20,912 nucleotides of DNA, taken from the NCBI GenBank assembly GCA_016929775.1, contig JAFGIE010000017.1, forward strand, positions 1-20,912, in the 5' to 3' direction. The position numbers were made by a program, and so were the translations under genes. Positions 1-9,195 of the stretch are shown here, one piece after another. Under the pieces are notes generated by a model. The model saw nothing but the letters and a program-made list of their open reading frames with translations. It was not told the origin of the DNA and ran no database searches. Origin of the DNA: Anaerolineae bacterium (GTDB taxonomy: Bacteria; Chloroflexota; Anaerolineae; JAFGEY01). Numbering within the stretch: position 1 is the stretch's first letter; each line of letters opens with the position of its first letter.

Positions 1-59
1 AATCCGCTGCGTCGACGGCTGAACAACGTCAGGGCCGAACGATGGAGGGTCGCGCTCCG

Positions 60-884
60 CTAGCCACGCCCGCCCAGCCGCAAACGATGCTCCTGGGGGA
101 GGAGTTCGTCAAGGCGTTCGAGGACATAGTCGGGCTGGACCTCGCTCTGCGCCAGCTTGTCGAGGGACGTGGCTCCGGTGAGGGGCATGGCGGTCCACAT
201 CCCGGCGCGGTGTCCCATAAGGATGTCGGTCTCGACCCGGTCGCCGACCATGATGCTCTGTCCTGGATCAGTGCCCAGCACCGCCAAGGCGGTACGCGCC
301 ATCAGCGCAGAGGGCTTGCCGGCAACGAGCTCGTTGCGGCAGCCGGTGCACGCTTGTATCGCGGCAATGATCGACGCGGCGTCCGGTTCGCCGCCGCCAG
401 GCACCGGGCAGTAAGCGTCGGCGTTCGAGGCGATCAAGCGCGCGCCTGCCCGGATCGCGTCGAACGCGATCTGGAGCTTGCGATAGACAAAGGTGCGGTC
501 AAAGCTGGCGATCACGTACTCGATCTCGCCCGGGCGGTCGGTGATCGTCATCCCCGCCTCCGCCAGTTCGTCGATCAGCACCTGCTCGGCGATCGGGAAC
601 ACGCGCGCGCCCGGCGCATGCTCGCGCAGCCACCGGACCAACACCTGCGACGAGTTGACGACGTCCTCCACAGCGGTTGGCAGGCCTAGCCGGGTCAGCT
701 TGTCGGCGTAGGACTGGCGCGTCGCGACCGGCTTGTTCGAGACGTAGGCGATCCGGCGCCCGGCGCGGCGCAGGGTCTCGATCGTGCGCTTGGCGCCCGG
801 TAGGAGCGCTTCGCCGAGGTAAACGGTCCCATCAAGGTCGAACACATAGCCCTCGTAGAGGCGATCGGGAAGTTTGCGCTGCAT
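60..884 (-). CDS. HAD-IIA family phosphatase (NagD/PGP-like)
   Basis: Predicted cytoplasmic phosphatase of the haloacid dehalogenase superfamily, subfamily IIA (NagD, AraL, phosphoglycolate/p-nitrophenyl phosphatase group), 274 residues, the usual length. All four HAD motifs are visible: DLDGT at 16-20 (nucleophile Asp16 and acid/base Asp18), SN at 49-50, Lys190 in AGKPS, and GDRVETD at 214-220. The cap lies between motifs II and III, as in class IIA. I chose the ATG at 884 because GAGGA sits five bases upstream; an in-frame ATG at 896 is the alternative. The reading frame stays open far upstream to 1727, but that extension runs through promoter and leader sequence and is not credible. The gene diverges from guaB and has its own promoter. 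NagD enzymes dephosphorylate nucleotides and sugar phosphates; the substrate here cannot be deduced. The 59 bases beyond its stop show no clear feature. Confidence 0.9.
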   Translation of the reverse strand: MQRKLPDRLYEGYVFDLDGTVYLGEALLPGAKRTIETLRRAGRRIAYVSNKPVATRQSYADKLTRLGLPTAVEDVVNSSQVLVRWLREHAPGARVFPIAEQVLIDELAEAGMTITDRPGEIEYVIASFDRTFVYRKLQIAFDAIRAGARLIASNADAYCPVPGGGEPDAASIIAAIQACTGCRNELVAGKPSALMARTALAVLGTDPGQSIMVGDRVETDILMGHRAGMWTAMPLTGATSLDKLAQSEVQPDYVLERLDELLPQEHRLRLGGRG

Positions 885-910
885 CGCTGTCCTCATCCGG
901 CAATCGAGAA

Positions 911-940
911 GTAGGGGCAGGTTCTCGAACCTGCCCCTAC
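911..940. repeat. Perfect 14-bp palindromic repeat in the HAD gene 5' leader
   Basis: GTAGGGGCAGGTTC (911-924) and its exact reverse complement (927-940) are separated by only TC. The element lies 27-56 bases upstream of the HAD gene start codon, inside its predicted transcript, so it should fold into a strong hairpin just before the ribosome binding site. From general knowledge, short palindromes with GTAGGGGC...GCCCCTAC ends recur in dispersed copies in several GC-rich and cyanobacterial or chloroflexal genomes. Only this one copy was noticed here, so membership in such a family is an inference. Confidence 0.75.
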
Positions 941-981
941 GTGACCTCATCGCACGGGACGCTGCCCTGTGCGTGGCACCC

Positions 982-1010
982 ATTGTACGGGCGAGGGACT
1001 TTCCTGTCAA
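982..1010 (-). promoter_or_regulatory. Sigma-70-type promoter for the HAD phosphatase gene
   Basis: Read on the minus strand, TTGACA (1010-1005) is followed after exactly 17 bases by TACAAT (987-982), a near-perfect housekeeping promoter. Transcription would start near 975 and read through the 911-940 palindrome into the HAD gene. Confidence 0.8.
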
Positions 1011-1014
1011 GGCT

Positions 1015-1043
1015 TTGACAAACCGCCCTCTTGTGGATATACT
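1015..1043 (+). promoter_or_regulatory. Sigma-70-type promoter for the guaB-pur-nad operon
   Basis: TTGACA (1015-1020), a 17-base spacer and TATACT (1038-1043) form a near-consensus promoter with predicted start near 1050. Its -35 box is four bases from the -35 box of the divergent HAD promoter, making the symmetric site TGTCAA-GGCT-TTGACA (1005-1020). An 8-of-9 match to a DnaA box (TGTGGATAT, 1032-1040) overlaps the -10 element. Confidence 0.85.
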
Positions 1044-1049
1044 AACTCT

Positions 1050-2895
<1,846 letters not shown>

Positions 2896-2896
2896 G

Positions 2897-5827
2897 ATGG
2901 CATACCGCGTGGACGTCTCGTGGCGCGCGCAGGTGCCCGACGGGCGGGCAAGCGCCGTCCTGGCAGAGATCCGCCAACTGGGCATCCATGCGGTGACCTC
3001 GGTGCAGGTCAGCGATCTCTACTTCCTGCGCGGCGCCCTGTCGCGCGCTGACATGGAAGTCTTGTGCCGCGAACTGCTGGTCGATCCGGTGGTCCAGGAT
3101 GCCCGGATCGCGGACGCCGCCAGTCCCGGGGCGCACGCTACGAGCGATGGCGCAACGACGATCGAGGTCGGGCTCCACCCGGGCGTGACCGACTCGGTCG
3201 CCGGGAACCTGATCCTGGGCGCCAGGCGGCTGGGGATCGACGTCCAGCAGGCGGCGACCGGGACGCGCTACGAACTGCACGGGGCGCTCGACGCGGATGC
3301 CATCCGCCACATCGCCACCGATCTGCTGTGCAACGACGTGATCCAGAGCTATACCATTGGCGCGATGGCGCCGCCCTTTGCGCCCCCGGCGCAGCCCAGC
3401 GACATCGTGGCGCACGTGCCGCTGCGCGAGATGAGCGACGAAGAACTGGCGCAGACGAGCGTGGCGCGCGTGTTGTTCCTCGACCTGGCAGAGATGCGGG
3501 CGATCCGCGACTACTACCGCGCCGAAGGGCGCGACCCGACGGACGTCGAGTTGGAGACCCTGGCGCAGACGTGGAGCGAGCACTGCGTGCACAAGACGTT
3601 CAGGGCGGCGATCGACTACCGCTGCAGCGCACGCGCGCGCCCGCGGGTCGCCGCCGACGGGGCTGCCATGCCGGGCCCTGCACGGGAGCGGATCGACGGC
3701 TTGCTCAAGACGTATTTGCGCGCGGCAACGGAGCAGGTCGCCAAGCCATGGGTCCGCTCGGCTTTTGTCGACAACGCCGGGATCTTGGCCTTTGACGACG
3801 AGTGGGACGTGTCTTTCAAGGTCGAGACGCACAACCACCCCTCCGCGCTCGAGCCGTTCGGTGGGGCGAACACCGGGGTCGGGGGCGTGGTGCGCGACGT
3901 GATCGGCGTCTCCGCTCGGCCGATCGCCAATACCGACGTGCTCTGCTTTGGGCCACAGGATCTCCCGCCCGATCAGGTGCCTGGCGGCGCCCTGCACCCA
4001 CGGCGCATCGCGGCGGGCGTGATCGCCGGGATCGAGGACTATGGCAACAAGATGGGCATCCCCACCGTCAACGGCGCGATCCTCTACGACCGGGGCTACA
4101 TCGGCAACCCGCTGGTCTTTTGCGGCTGCGCCGGGATCGCCCCGCGCGGCAGCCATCGCAACCAGGCGCGTCCTGGCGACCTGTGCGTCAGCGTCGGCGG
4201 GCGCACGGGGCGCGACGGCTTGCACGGGGCGACCTTTTCCTCCGCCGAGCTGACCCACGAGACAGGAGAGACGGTGGGCAGCGTGGTCCAGATCGGCAAC
4301 CCGATCACGGAAAAGACCACCCTCGAAGCCGTGATGGTCGCGCGCGACGAGGGCCTGTACAGCGCGATCACCGACTGCGGCGCGGGCGGCTTTTCGTCCG
4401 CCGTCGGCGAGATGGGACGGGAGGTGGGCGTCGAGGTCGACCTCTCTACCGCGCCCCTCAAGTACCCGGGCCTGCGTCCGTGGGAGATCTGGCTCTCGGA
4501 GGCGCAGGAGCGGATGGTGCTCGCCGTTGCGCCCGCACAGCTCAAGCGCCTGCGCGAGGTGTGCGCGGCGCGCGACGTGGAACTGACCGTGATCGGGACG
4601 TTCACCGGCGATGGGCGCCTCACGCTGCGCTACGGCGACCGCCCGGTGGGGGACATCGACATGGCGTTCCTGCACGACGGCATCCCGCGCCGCCACCTAG
4701 ACGCTGTCTGGACGCCGCCTCCGCCCGGCAGGACCCAGGTCGATCTGCCGGACGCGCAGACCGCACTCATGCGGCTGTTGGGCATGCCCAACATCGCCAG
4801 CAAGGAAGCCGTGATCCGTCGCTACGACCACGAGGTACAGGGAGGGACGATCGTCAAGCCGCTGACCGGCGCGCACAACGACGGGCCCTCTGATGCGACG
4901 GTGCTCCGCCCGCTCGACCCGCAACTGGCGCGTGGGACAACCGGGTACCGCGGCATTGCCCTGGCGTGCGGGATCAACCCGCGCTATGGCATGATCGACC
5001 CGTATGCCATGGCTTGGGCCTGCGTCGACGAGGCGATGCGCAACCTGGTCGCGGTGGGCGCGGACCCAGATGGCGTGGCCCTGCTCGACAACTTTTGCTG
5101 GGGCAACCCCAACTTGCCCGACCGGTTGGGCGGGCTGGTCCGCGCTGCGCAGGGATGCCACGACGCCGCGCTGGCGTATGGCGCGCCCTTTGTCTCCGGC
5201 AAGGACTCGCTCAACAACGAGTACGTCGATCCGCAGGGGGTCAAGACGCCGATCCCGCCCACGCTGCTCATCTCGGCGTTGGGCTTTGTGCCCGACGTGC
5301 GGCGCGCGGTGACGATGGACATCAAGGCGCCGGAGGACCGGATCTACCTGGTGGGACAGACGTGCGCCGAGCTGGGTGGATCCGCCCTATACGCCCTGTC
5401 CGGTGCGTTGGGCGGCGACGCGCCCGCGCCGCAACCGGGGTCGATCCAGACGATGCGCGCCTTGCACTGCGCGATCCGCGCCGGGCTGGTCCGCGCGTGC
5501 CACGACTGCTCCGAAGGCGGGATCGGGGTTGCCGCAGCCGAGATGGCGTTCGCCGGCGAGGTCGGCATGACCCTGCGCCTGGCAGCGGCGCCGCGCGCAG
5601 CCGAGGTCGTCGACGACCACACAGTCCTCTACAGCGAGACAAGCGGGCGGTTTCTGGTCGAGGTATCCGAAGCGAACGCCGCGGCGTTCGAGCGCGCCAT
5701 GGCAGGTCGCCCCTGCGCGGATGTGGGCCGCACGGGGGGCGCTGCGCTGCGCGTGATCGGCCTCACGGGTCGCGAGATCGTGTGCGCCGACCTGTGCGTG
5801 CTTGGAGCAGCCTGGCAAGGAGGGTAA
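2897..5827 (+). CDS. purL: FGAM synthase large subunit with two fused PurS-like repeats (PurS-PurS-PurL)
   Basis: Converts FGAR to FGAM using ATP and ammonia from the glutaminase PurQ (purine step 4). At 976 residues it is longer than the usual small PurL (about 720-750) and shorter than the ~1,300-residue large form. The extra N-terminus contains two related segments, residues 3-70 and 87-154, each with a beta-rich start, an 'LGI' turn and a final DP/ND-VVQ-like strand. These resemble a tandem PurS, the domain that forms a PurS-dimer mimic in large PurL. The core follows: TWSEHC at 225-230, THNHPSALEPFGGANTG at 311-327, DCGAGGFSSAVGEMG at 493-507, TGAHNDGPSDA at 657-667 and SGKDSLNNEY at 767-776. 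There is no C-terminal glutaminase; that is purQ at 10780. It starts one base after guaB, and no separate purS gene is present here. Confidence 0.95.
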   Translation: MAYRVDVSWRAQVPDGRASAVLAEIRQLGIHAVTSVQVSDLYFLRGALSRADMEVLCRELLVDPVVQDARIADAASPGAHATSDGATTIEVGLHPGVTDSVAGNLILGARRLGIDVQQAATGTRYELHGALDADAIRHIATDLLCNDVIQSYTIGAMAPPFAPPAQPSDIVAHVPLREMSDEELAQTSVARVLFLDLAEMRAIRDYYRAEGRDPTDVELETLAQTWSEHCVHKTFRAAIDYRCSARARPRVAADGAAMPGPARERIDGLLKTYLRAATEQVAKPWVRSAFVDNAGILAFDDEWDVSFKVETHNHPSALEPFGGANTGVGGVVRDVIGVSARPIANTDVLCFGPQDLPPDQVPGGALHPRRIAAGVIAGIEDYGNKMGIPTVNGAILYDRGYIGNPLVFCGCAGIAPRGSHRNQARPGDLCVSVGGRTGRDGLHGATFSSAELTHETGETVGSVVQIGNPITEKTTLEAVMVARDEGLYSAITDCGAGGFSSAVGEMGREVGVEVDLSTAPLKYPGLRPWEIWLSEAQERMVLAVAPAQLKRLREVCAARDVELTVIGTFTGDGRLTLRYGDRPVGDIDMAFLHDGIPRRHLDAVWTPPPPGRTQVDLPDAQTALMRLLGMPNIASKEAVIRRYDHEVQGGTIVKPLTGAHNDGPSDATVLRPLDPQLARGTTGYRGIALACGINPRYGMIDPYAMAWACVDEAMRNLVAVGADPDGVALLDNFCWGNPNLPDRLGGLVRAAQGCHDAALAYGAPFVSGKDSLNNEYVDPQGVKTPIPPTLLISALGFVPDVRRAVTMDIKAPEDRIYLVGQTCAELGGSALYALSGALGGDAPAPQPGSIQTMRALHCAIRAGLVRACHDCSEGGIGVAAAEMAFAGEVGMTLRLAAAPRAAEVVDDHTVLYSETSGRFLVEVSEANAAAFERAMAGRPCADVGRTGGAALRVIGLTGREIVCADLCVLGAAWQGG

Positions 5828-5828
5828 C

Positions 5829-6344
5829 GTGCTCAACTCACAGACGATGCCGGCGATGGAAGTCGCTGCAGAGCTGATCGGCCTGTTCCTGGTGGGATAC
5901 GGGATCTGGTACGGGGCCCGTGGGGTCGGCATGTGGTTCGGAACGAGCAAGGAGTGGTGGCGCCCGAGCAACCGCCGGGCCCGCTACCCATACCCAGTAT
6001 CGGGCATCCTGCTGGGCATCTCGTTCGTGCTCTTGGGCGCGCGCTTTGCGCTGCACTATGTGTGGGGGCGCGCCCCGCTGCTGGGCTATATCGGCGGTGG
6101 GCTCTTTCTCGTCGTCCTCGCGGTCGGCGTCGGGCAACCCCGTTTCCTCCACCCGCACTGGTACGGCGCGCTCGAGGACCGGTTGGGCAGGCAGGGCATG
6201 ATGCACCTCCGTTCCGCCGCTCTGGAACTGGACGCCGAGACGTGGAGCGAGGTCAACGCCTCCGATCAGGCTTTCGACGACTGGGTCAGGGAGACCGTGC
6301 CCACGCAGAGACCCGCCAGTCGGGGATACCAGAGGCGCGGGTAG
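5829..6344 (+). CDS. Small membrane protein of unknown function, three predicted helices
   Basis: I do not recognise this 171-residue protein. It begins with GTG one base after the purL stop, preceded by AAGGAGG five bases upstream; the in-frame ATG at 5847 lacks such a site. Three hydrophobic stretches are visible at about 11-33, 55-77 and 82-102, separated by a basic loop (KEWWRPSNRRARY, 41-53). A soluble, partly acidic tail of about 65 residues follows and ends in a basic GYQRRG. No signal peptidase site, catalytic motif or metal cluster is evident. Its position between purL and map, with tight spacing on the purL side, argues that it is a real, co-transcribed gene, but nothing links it directly to purine or NAD synthesis. 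Confidence 0.8.
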   Translation: MLNSQTMPAMEVAAELIGLFLVGYGIWYGARGVGMWFGTSKEWWRPSNRRARYPYPVSGILLGISFVLLGARFALHYVWGRAPLLGYIGGGLFLVVLAVGVGQPRFLHPHWYGALEDRLGRQGMMHLRSAALELDAETWSEVNASDQAFDDWVRETVPTQRPASRGYQRRG

Positions 6345-6368
6345 GCGCCAACGCGCGTGAGGAACACG

Positions 6369-7241
6369 ATGTCGAGGTTGTCACGGAACGATCCCTGTTG
6401 GTGTGGGAGCGGCAAAAAGTACAAGCACTGCCACATGCGCTCTGATGCCATGCTGCGCCTTGCCAACCGCCAGCCCACGGGGCCACTGCCCTCGGGCGTG
6501 ATTCTCAAGAGCGCTGAACAAATCGACGGCATCCGCAAGAGCTGCCAGCTGACGCGCGAGATCCTGGACATGCTAGCGCCCCGGATCGCGCCCGGGGTCA
6601 CGACGGGCGAGATCGACCGCTGGGTGCACGGCTACACGCTCGACCACGGCGCTCTGCCCGCGCCGCTGCACTATCGCGGCTACCCCAAGAGCACGTGCAC
6701 GTCGATCAACGAACAGGTCTGCCACGGGATCCCGGACGATGGGATCGCACTCCAGGACGGGGACATCCTCAACGTCGACGTGACGTGTGTGCTGGACGGC
6801 TACTATGGCGACGCGAGCCGCATGTTCCTGATCGGCGAGGTCTCGGCGGAGGCGCGGCGCCTGGTCGAGGTCACCCGCGCGTGCATGTTGCTCGGCATCG
6901 AGCAGGTCGCGCCGGGAAAACGGCTGGGCGACATCGGGCACGCGATCCAGTCGCACGCCGAGGCGCACGGCTATGCCGTCGTGCGCATGTTCGTCGGGCA
7001 CGGCACGGGCATCGCGTTCCACGAGCCGCCCGACGTACGCCACTTTGGGCGCGCTGGGACCGGCATGACGCTGCGACCCAACATGGTCTTCACGATCGAG
7101 CCCATGATCAACGCGGGCGGATACGAGGCGCGGGTGCTGGAGGACGGCTGGACCGCAGTGACCGCAGACGGCAGCCTGTCGGCGCAGTGGGAACACACGG
7201 TCCGCGTCACCGAGGACGGCGTGGAGGTCCTCACGGCGTGA
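6369..7241 (+). CDS. map: Methionine aminopeptidase type I with N-terminal SEC-C zinc motif
   Basis: Removes the initiator methionine from nascent proteins; cytoplasmic, ribosome-associated. Length is 290 residues with the ATG at 6369, which has GAGGA five bases upstream; a GTG at 6357 is possible but overlaps that site. Residues 5-22 form a SEC-C motif (RNDPCWCGSGKKYKHC), with Cys10, Cys12, His20 and Cys21 as likely zinc ligands. This is a known extension in a subset of bacterial enzymes, thought to aid ribosome or nucleic-acid contact. The pita-bread catalytic core has all five metal ligands: Asp137, Asp148, His211, Glu244 and Glu275, plus the substrate-side His119 in CHGIP. It lies 24 bases after the membrane-protein gene and 43 before nadC, apparently in the same operon. 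Confidence 0.95.
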   Translation: MSRLSRNDPCWCGSGKKYKHCHMRSDAMLRLANRQPTGPLPSGVILKSAEQIDGIRKSCQLTREILDMLAPRIAPGVTTGEIDRWVHGYTLDHGALPAPLHYRGYPKSTCTSINEQVCHGIPDDGIALQDGDILNVDVTCVLDGYYGDASRMFLIGEVSAEARRLVEVTRACMLLGIEQVAPGKRLGDIGHAIQSHAEAHGYAVVRMFVGHGTGIAFHEPPDVRHFGRAGTGMTLRPNMVFTIEPMINAGGYEARVLEDGWTAVTADGSLSAQWEHTVRVTEDGVEVLTA

Positions 7242-7284
7242 AGGGCACACGGGACACGGGCGTGACGCGAGGAGAGACGCAGCT

Positions 7285-8127
7285 ATGATCGATCCGACCA
7301 CAGTGGCAGCGATCGTCGCGCGCGCCCTGCGAGAGGACATCGGGCAGGGCGATGTGACGAGCTTGTGGACGCTGCCCGAAGGGCTTGCCGGCAGCGGCGC
7401 CTTCCTGTGCAAGGCGCAGGGTGTCCTCGCCGGGCTCGAGGTAGCGCGCGAGGTGTTCCGCCAGACCTCGCCCGAGGTGACCATGGTCGCGCACCGAAGG
7501 GACGGCGACCCGATCGCGAGTGGCGATCTCTTGGCGACGGTGCGTGGGCCGATGGCGGCGATCCTGACCGCCGAGCGGACGGCGCTGAACCTGATGCAGC
7601 GCATGAGCGGGATCGCAACGGCGACGCGGCGCTACGTCGATGCGGTCGCCGGGACGAGAGCCACCATCCTCGACACGCGCAAGACCGTCCCGGGCCTGCG
7701 CGCGCTCGACAAGTGGGCAGTCCGCCTGGGCGGGGGGAGCAACCACCGCATGCGGCTGGACGACATGGTCCTGATCAAGGACAACCACATCGCCGCTGCG
7801 GGAAGCATCACCGCTGCCGTGACGCGGGTGCGCGCACACAACGCACAGGGGCTGCCGATCGAGGTCGAGGTCAAGACGTGGGCTGAGCTGGAAGAGGCGG
7901 TCGCCCTGCACCCCGACCGGATCATGCTCGACAACATGTCGCCTGCGCAGATGCGCCGCGCCGTCGCGTGGGTCGACGGGCGCGTCCCGCTCGAGGCCTC
8001 GGGCGGGATCACGCTGCAGAGCGTGCGCACCGTCGCCGAGACGGGGGTCGATTACATCTCGGTCGGCGCGTTGACACATTCGGTCGTAGCCCTCGACATC
8101 AGCCTCGAGGTAGCCGAGGTGCACTAG
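7285..8127 (+). CDS. nadC: Quinolinate phosphoribosyltransferase (decarboxylating)
   Basis: Converts quinolinate and PRPP to nicotinate mononucleotide and CO2, the last step of de novo NAD ring synthesis. The 280-residue length is typical. The alpha/beta-barrel signature residues are present: AERTALN at 96-102, DTRKT at 130-134, GGGSNHRMRL at 149-158, IKDNH at 164-168, EVEVKTW at 193-199, LDNMSP at 215-220, EASGGI at 237-242 and SVGALTHS at 259-266. AGGAGA lies about nine bases upstream of the ATG. It is followed by nadA 24 bases later. Its PRPP demand parallels that of PurF, encoded downstream. Confidence 0.97.
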   Translation: MIDPTTVAAIVARALREDIGQGDVTSLWTLPEGLAGSGAFLCKAQGVLAGLEVAREVFRQTSPEVTMVAHRRDGDPIASGDLLATVRGPMAAILTAERTALNLMQRMSGIATATRRYVDAVAGTRATILDTRKTVPGLRALDKWAVRLGGGSNHRMRLDDMVLIKDNHIAAAGSITAAVTRVRAHNAQGLPIEVEVKTWAELEEAVALHPDRIMLDNMSPAQMRRAVAWVDGRVPLEASGGITLQSVRTVAETGVDYISVGALTHSVVALDISLEVAEVH

Positions 8128-8151
8128 CGGGGCAGCGCCAAGGAGAGAGAT

Positions 8152-9186
8152 ATGCAACTGGAATCAGTGTACGCCGAGATCGAGCGGGACAAGCGCCGGC
8201 TGGGCACGGATGTCGTGATCCTGGTGCACCACTACCAACGCGACGAGGTGATCCAGTTCGCCGACCATCGCGGCGATTCGCTTGAGCTCTCGCGCGTGGC
8301 GGCGCAGCAGCGACAGGCCAAGTACATCGTGTTCTGCGGCGTCAACTTTATGGCCGAGACGGCGGCGATGCTCTGCGATCCCGCCCAGACCGTCGTGCAA
8401 CCGGCGGGCGATGCGCCCTGCCCGATGGCGCACATGGCAAACGTCGACCAGGCAGAGGAAGCGTGGGAGCGTCTGACTGCAGTGTGGGGGGACGATCTGA
8501 TCCCGATCACCTACCAGAACTCGACCGCCGCGGTCAAGGCGTTCTGCGGTCGACATGGCGGGGCGGTATGCACCTCTTCCAACGCGGAACGCCTCTTCCG
8601 GTGGGCGCTCGGGCAGCGGGGACACCTGATCTTCTTCCCCGACCGTTGGCTGGGGACCAACTCGGCGCTCGCTCTGGGCATCGCGCCGGACGAGATCGCC
8701 GTCTGGGATCCAGACCAGGTCGAGGACAGCCTGGCGAACGCGCGACATGCGCGGGTGGTGGTCTGGCAGGGTTACTGCCACGTGCACGTGTCGTTCACGG
8801 TCGATCACGTGCGCGCGATCCGCGAGGCCTACCCGGAAGCCAAGGTGATCGTCCATCCCGAGTGCACAGCCGACGTGGTCGCCGCAGCCGACGCCTATGG
8901 ATCTACCGCGGGCATCATCCGCTACGCCGAGCAGGCGCCGCCAGGAAGCACGATCGCCGTCGGCACCGAGATCAACATGGTCGCCCGCCTGGCAAGGGAG
9001 CATCCGGCGCTGACGGTCCTGCCGCTGGCGCGCTCGCTGTGTGTGGCCATGTACCGCACCAATCCGGTCAACCTGCGCGACGTGCTGCACGCCTGCGCGG
9101 AGGGCGACCCGATCCACGTGATCCGCGTCGACGCAGAGACCAAGCGCTGGGCCAACCTGGCGTTGGAGCGCATGCTGAACCAATAG
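8152..9186 (+). CDS. nadA: Quinolinate synthase
   Basis: Condenses iminoaspartate (from NadB) with dihydroxyacetone phosphate to quinolinate, using an oxygen-sensitive [4Fe-4S] cluster with three cysteine ligands. The protein is 344 residues. By motif and spacing the ligands are probably Cys90 (GDAPCPMAH), Cys209 (GYCHVH) and Cys297 (SLCVAMYRTN). The spacings of 119 and 88 resemble the Bacillus-type protein. HHYQRDEVIQFADHRGDS (26-43) and VHPEC (234-238) are conserved substrate-site segments. AAGGAGAG precedes the ATG. Gene order nadC-nadA-nadB forms the complete aspartate-to-NaMN route. Confidence 0.96.
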   Translation: MQLESVYAEIERDKRRLGTDVVILVHHYQRDEVIQFADHRGDSLELSRVAAQQRQAKYIVFCGVNFMAETAAMLCDPAQTVVQPAGDAPCPMAHMANVDQAEEAWERLTAVWGDDLIPITYQNSTAAVKAFCGRHGGAVCTSSNAERLFRWALGQRGHLIFFPDRWLGTNSALALGIAPDEIAVWDPDQVEDSLANARHARVVVWQGYCHVHVSFTVDHVRAIREAYPEAKVIVHPECTADVVAAADAYGSTAGIIRYAEQAPPGSTIAVGTEINMVARLAREHPALTVLPLARSLCVAMYRTNPVNLRDVLHACAEGDPIHVIRVDAETKRWANLALERMLNQ

Positions 9187-9195
9187 AGGCGGTAT

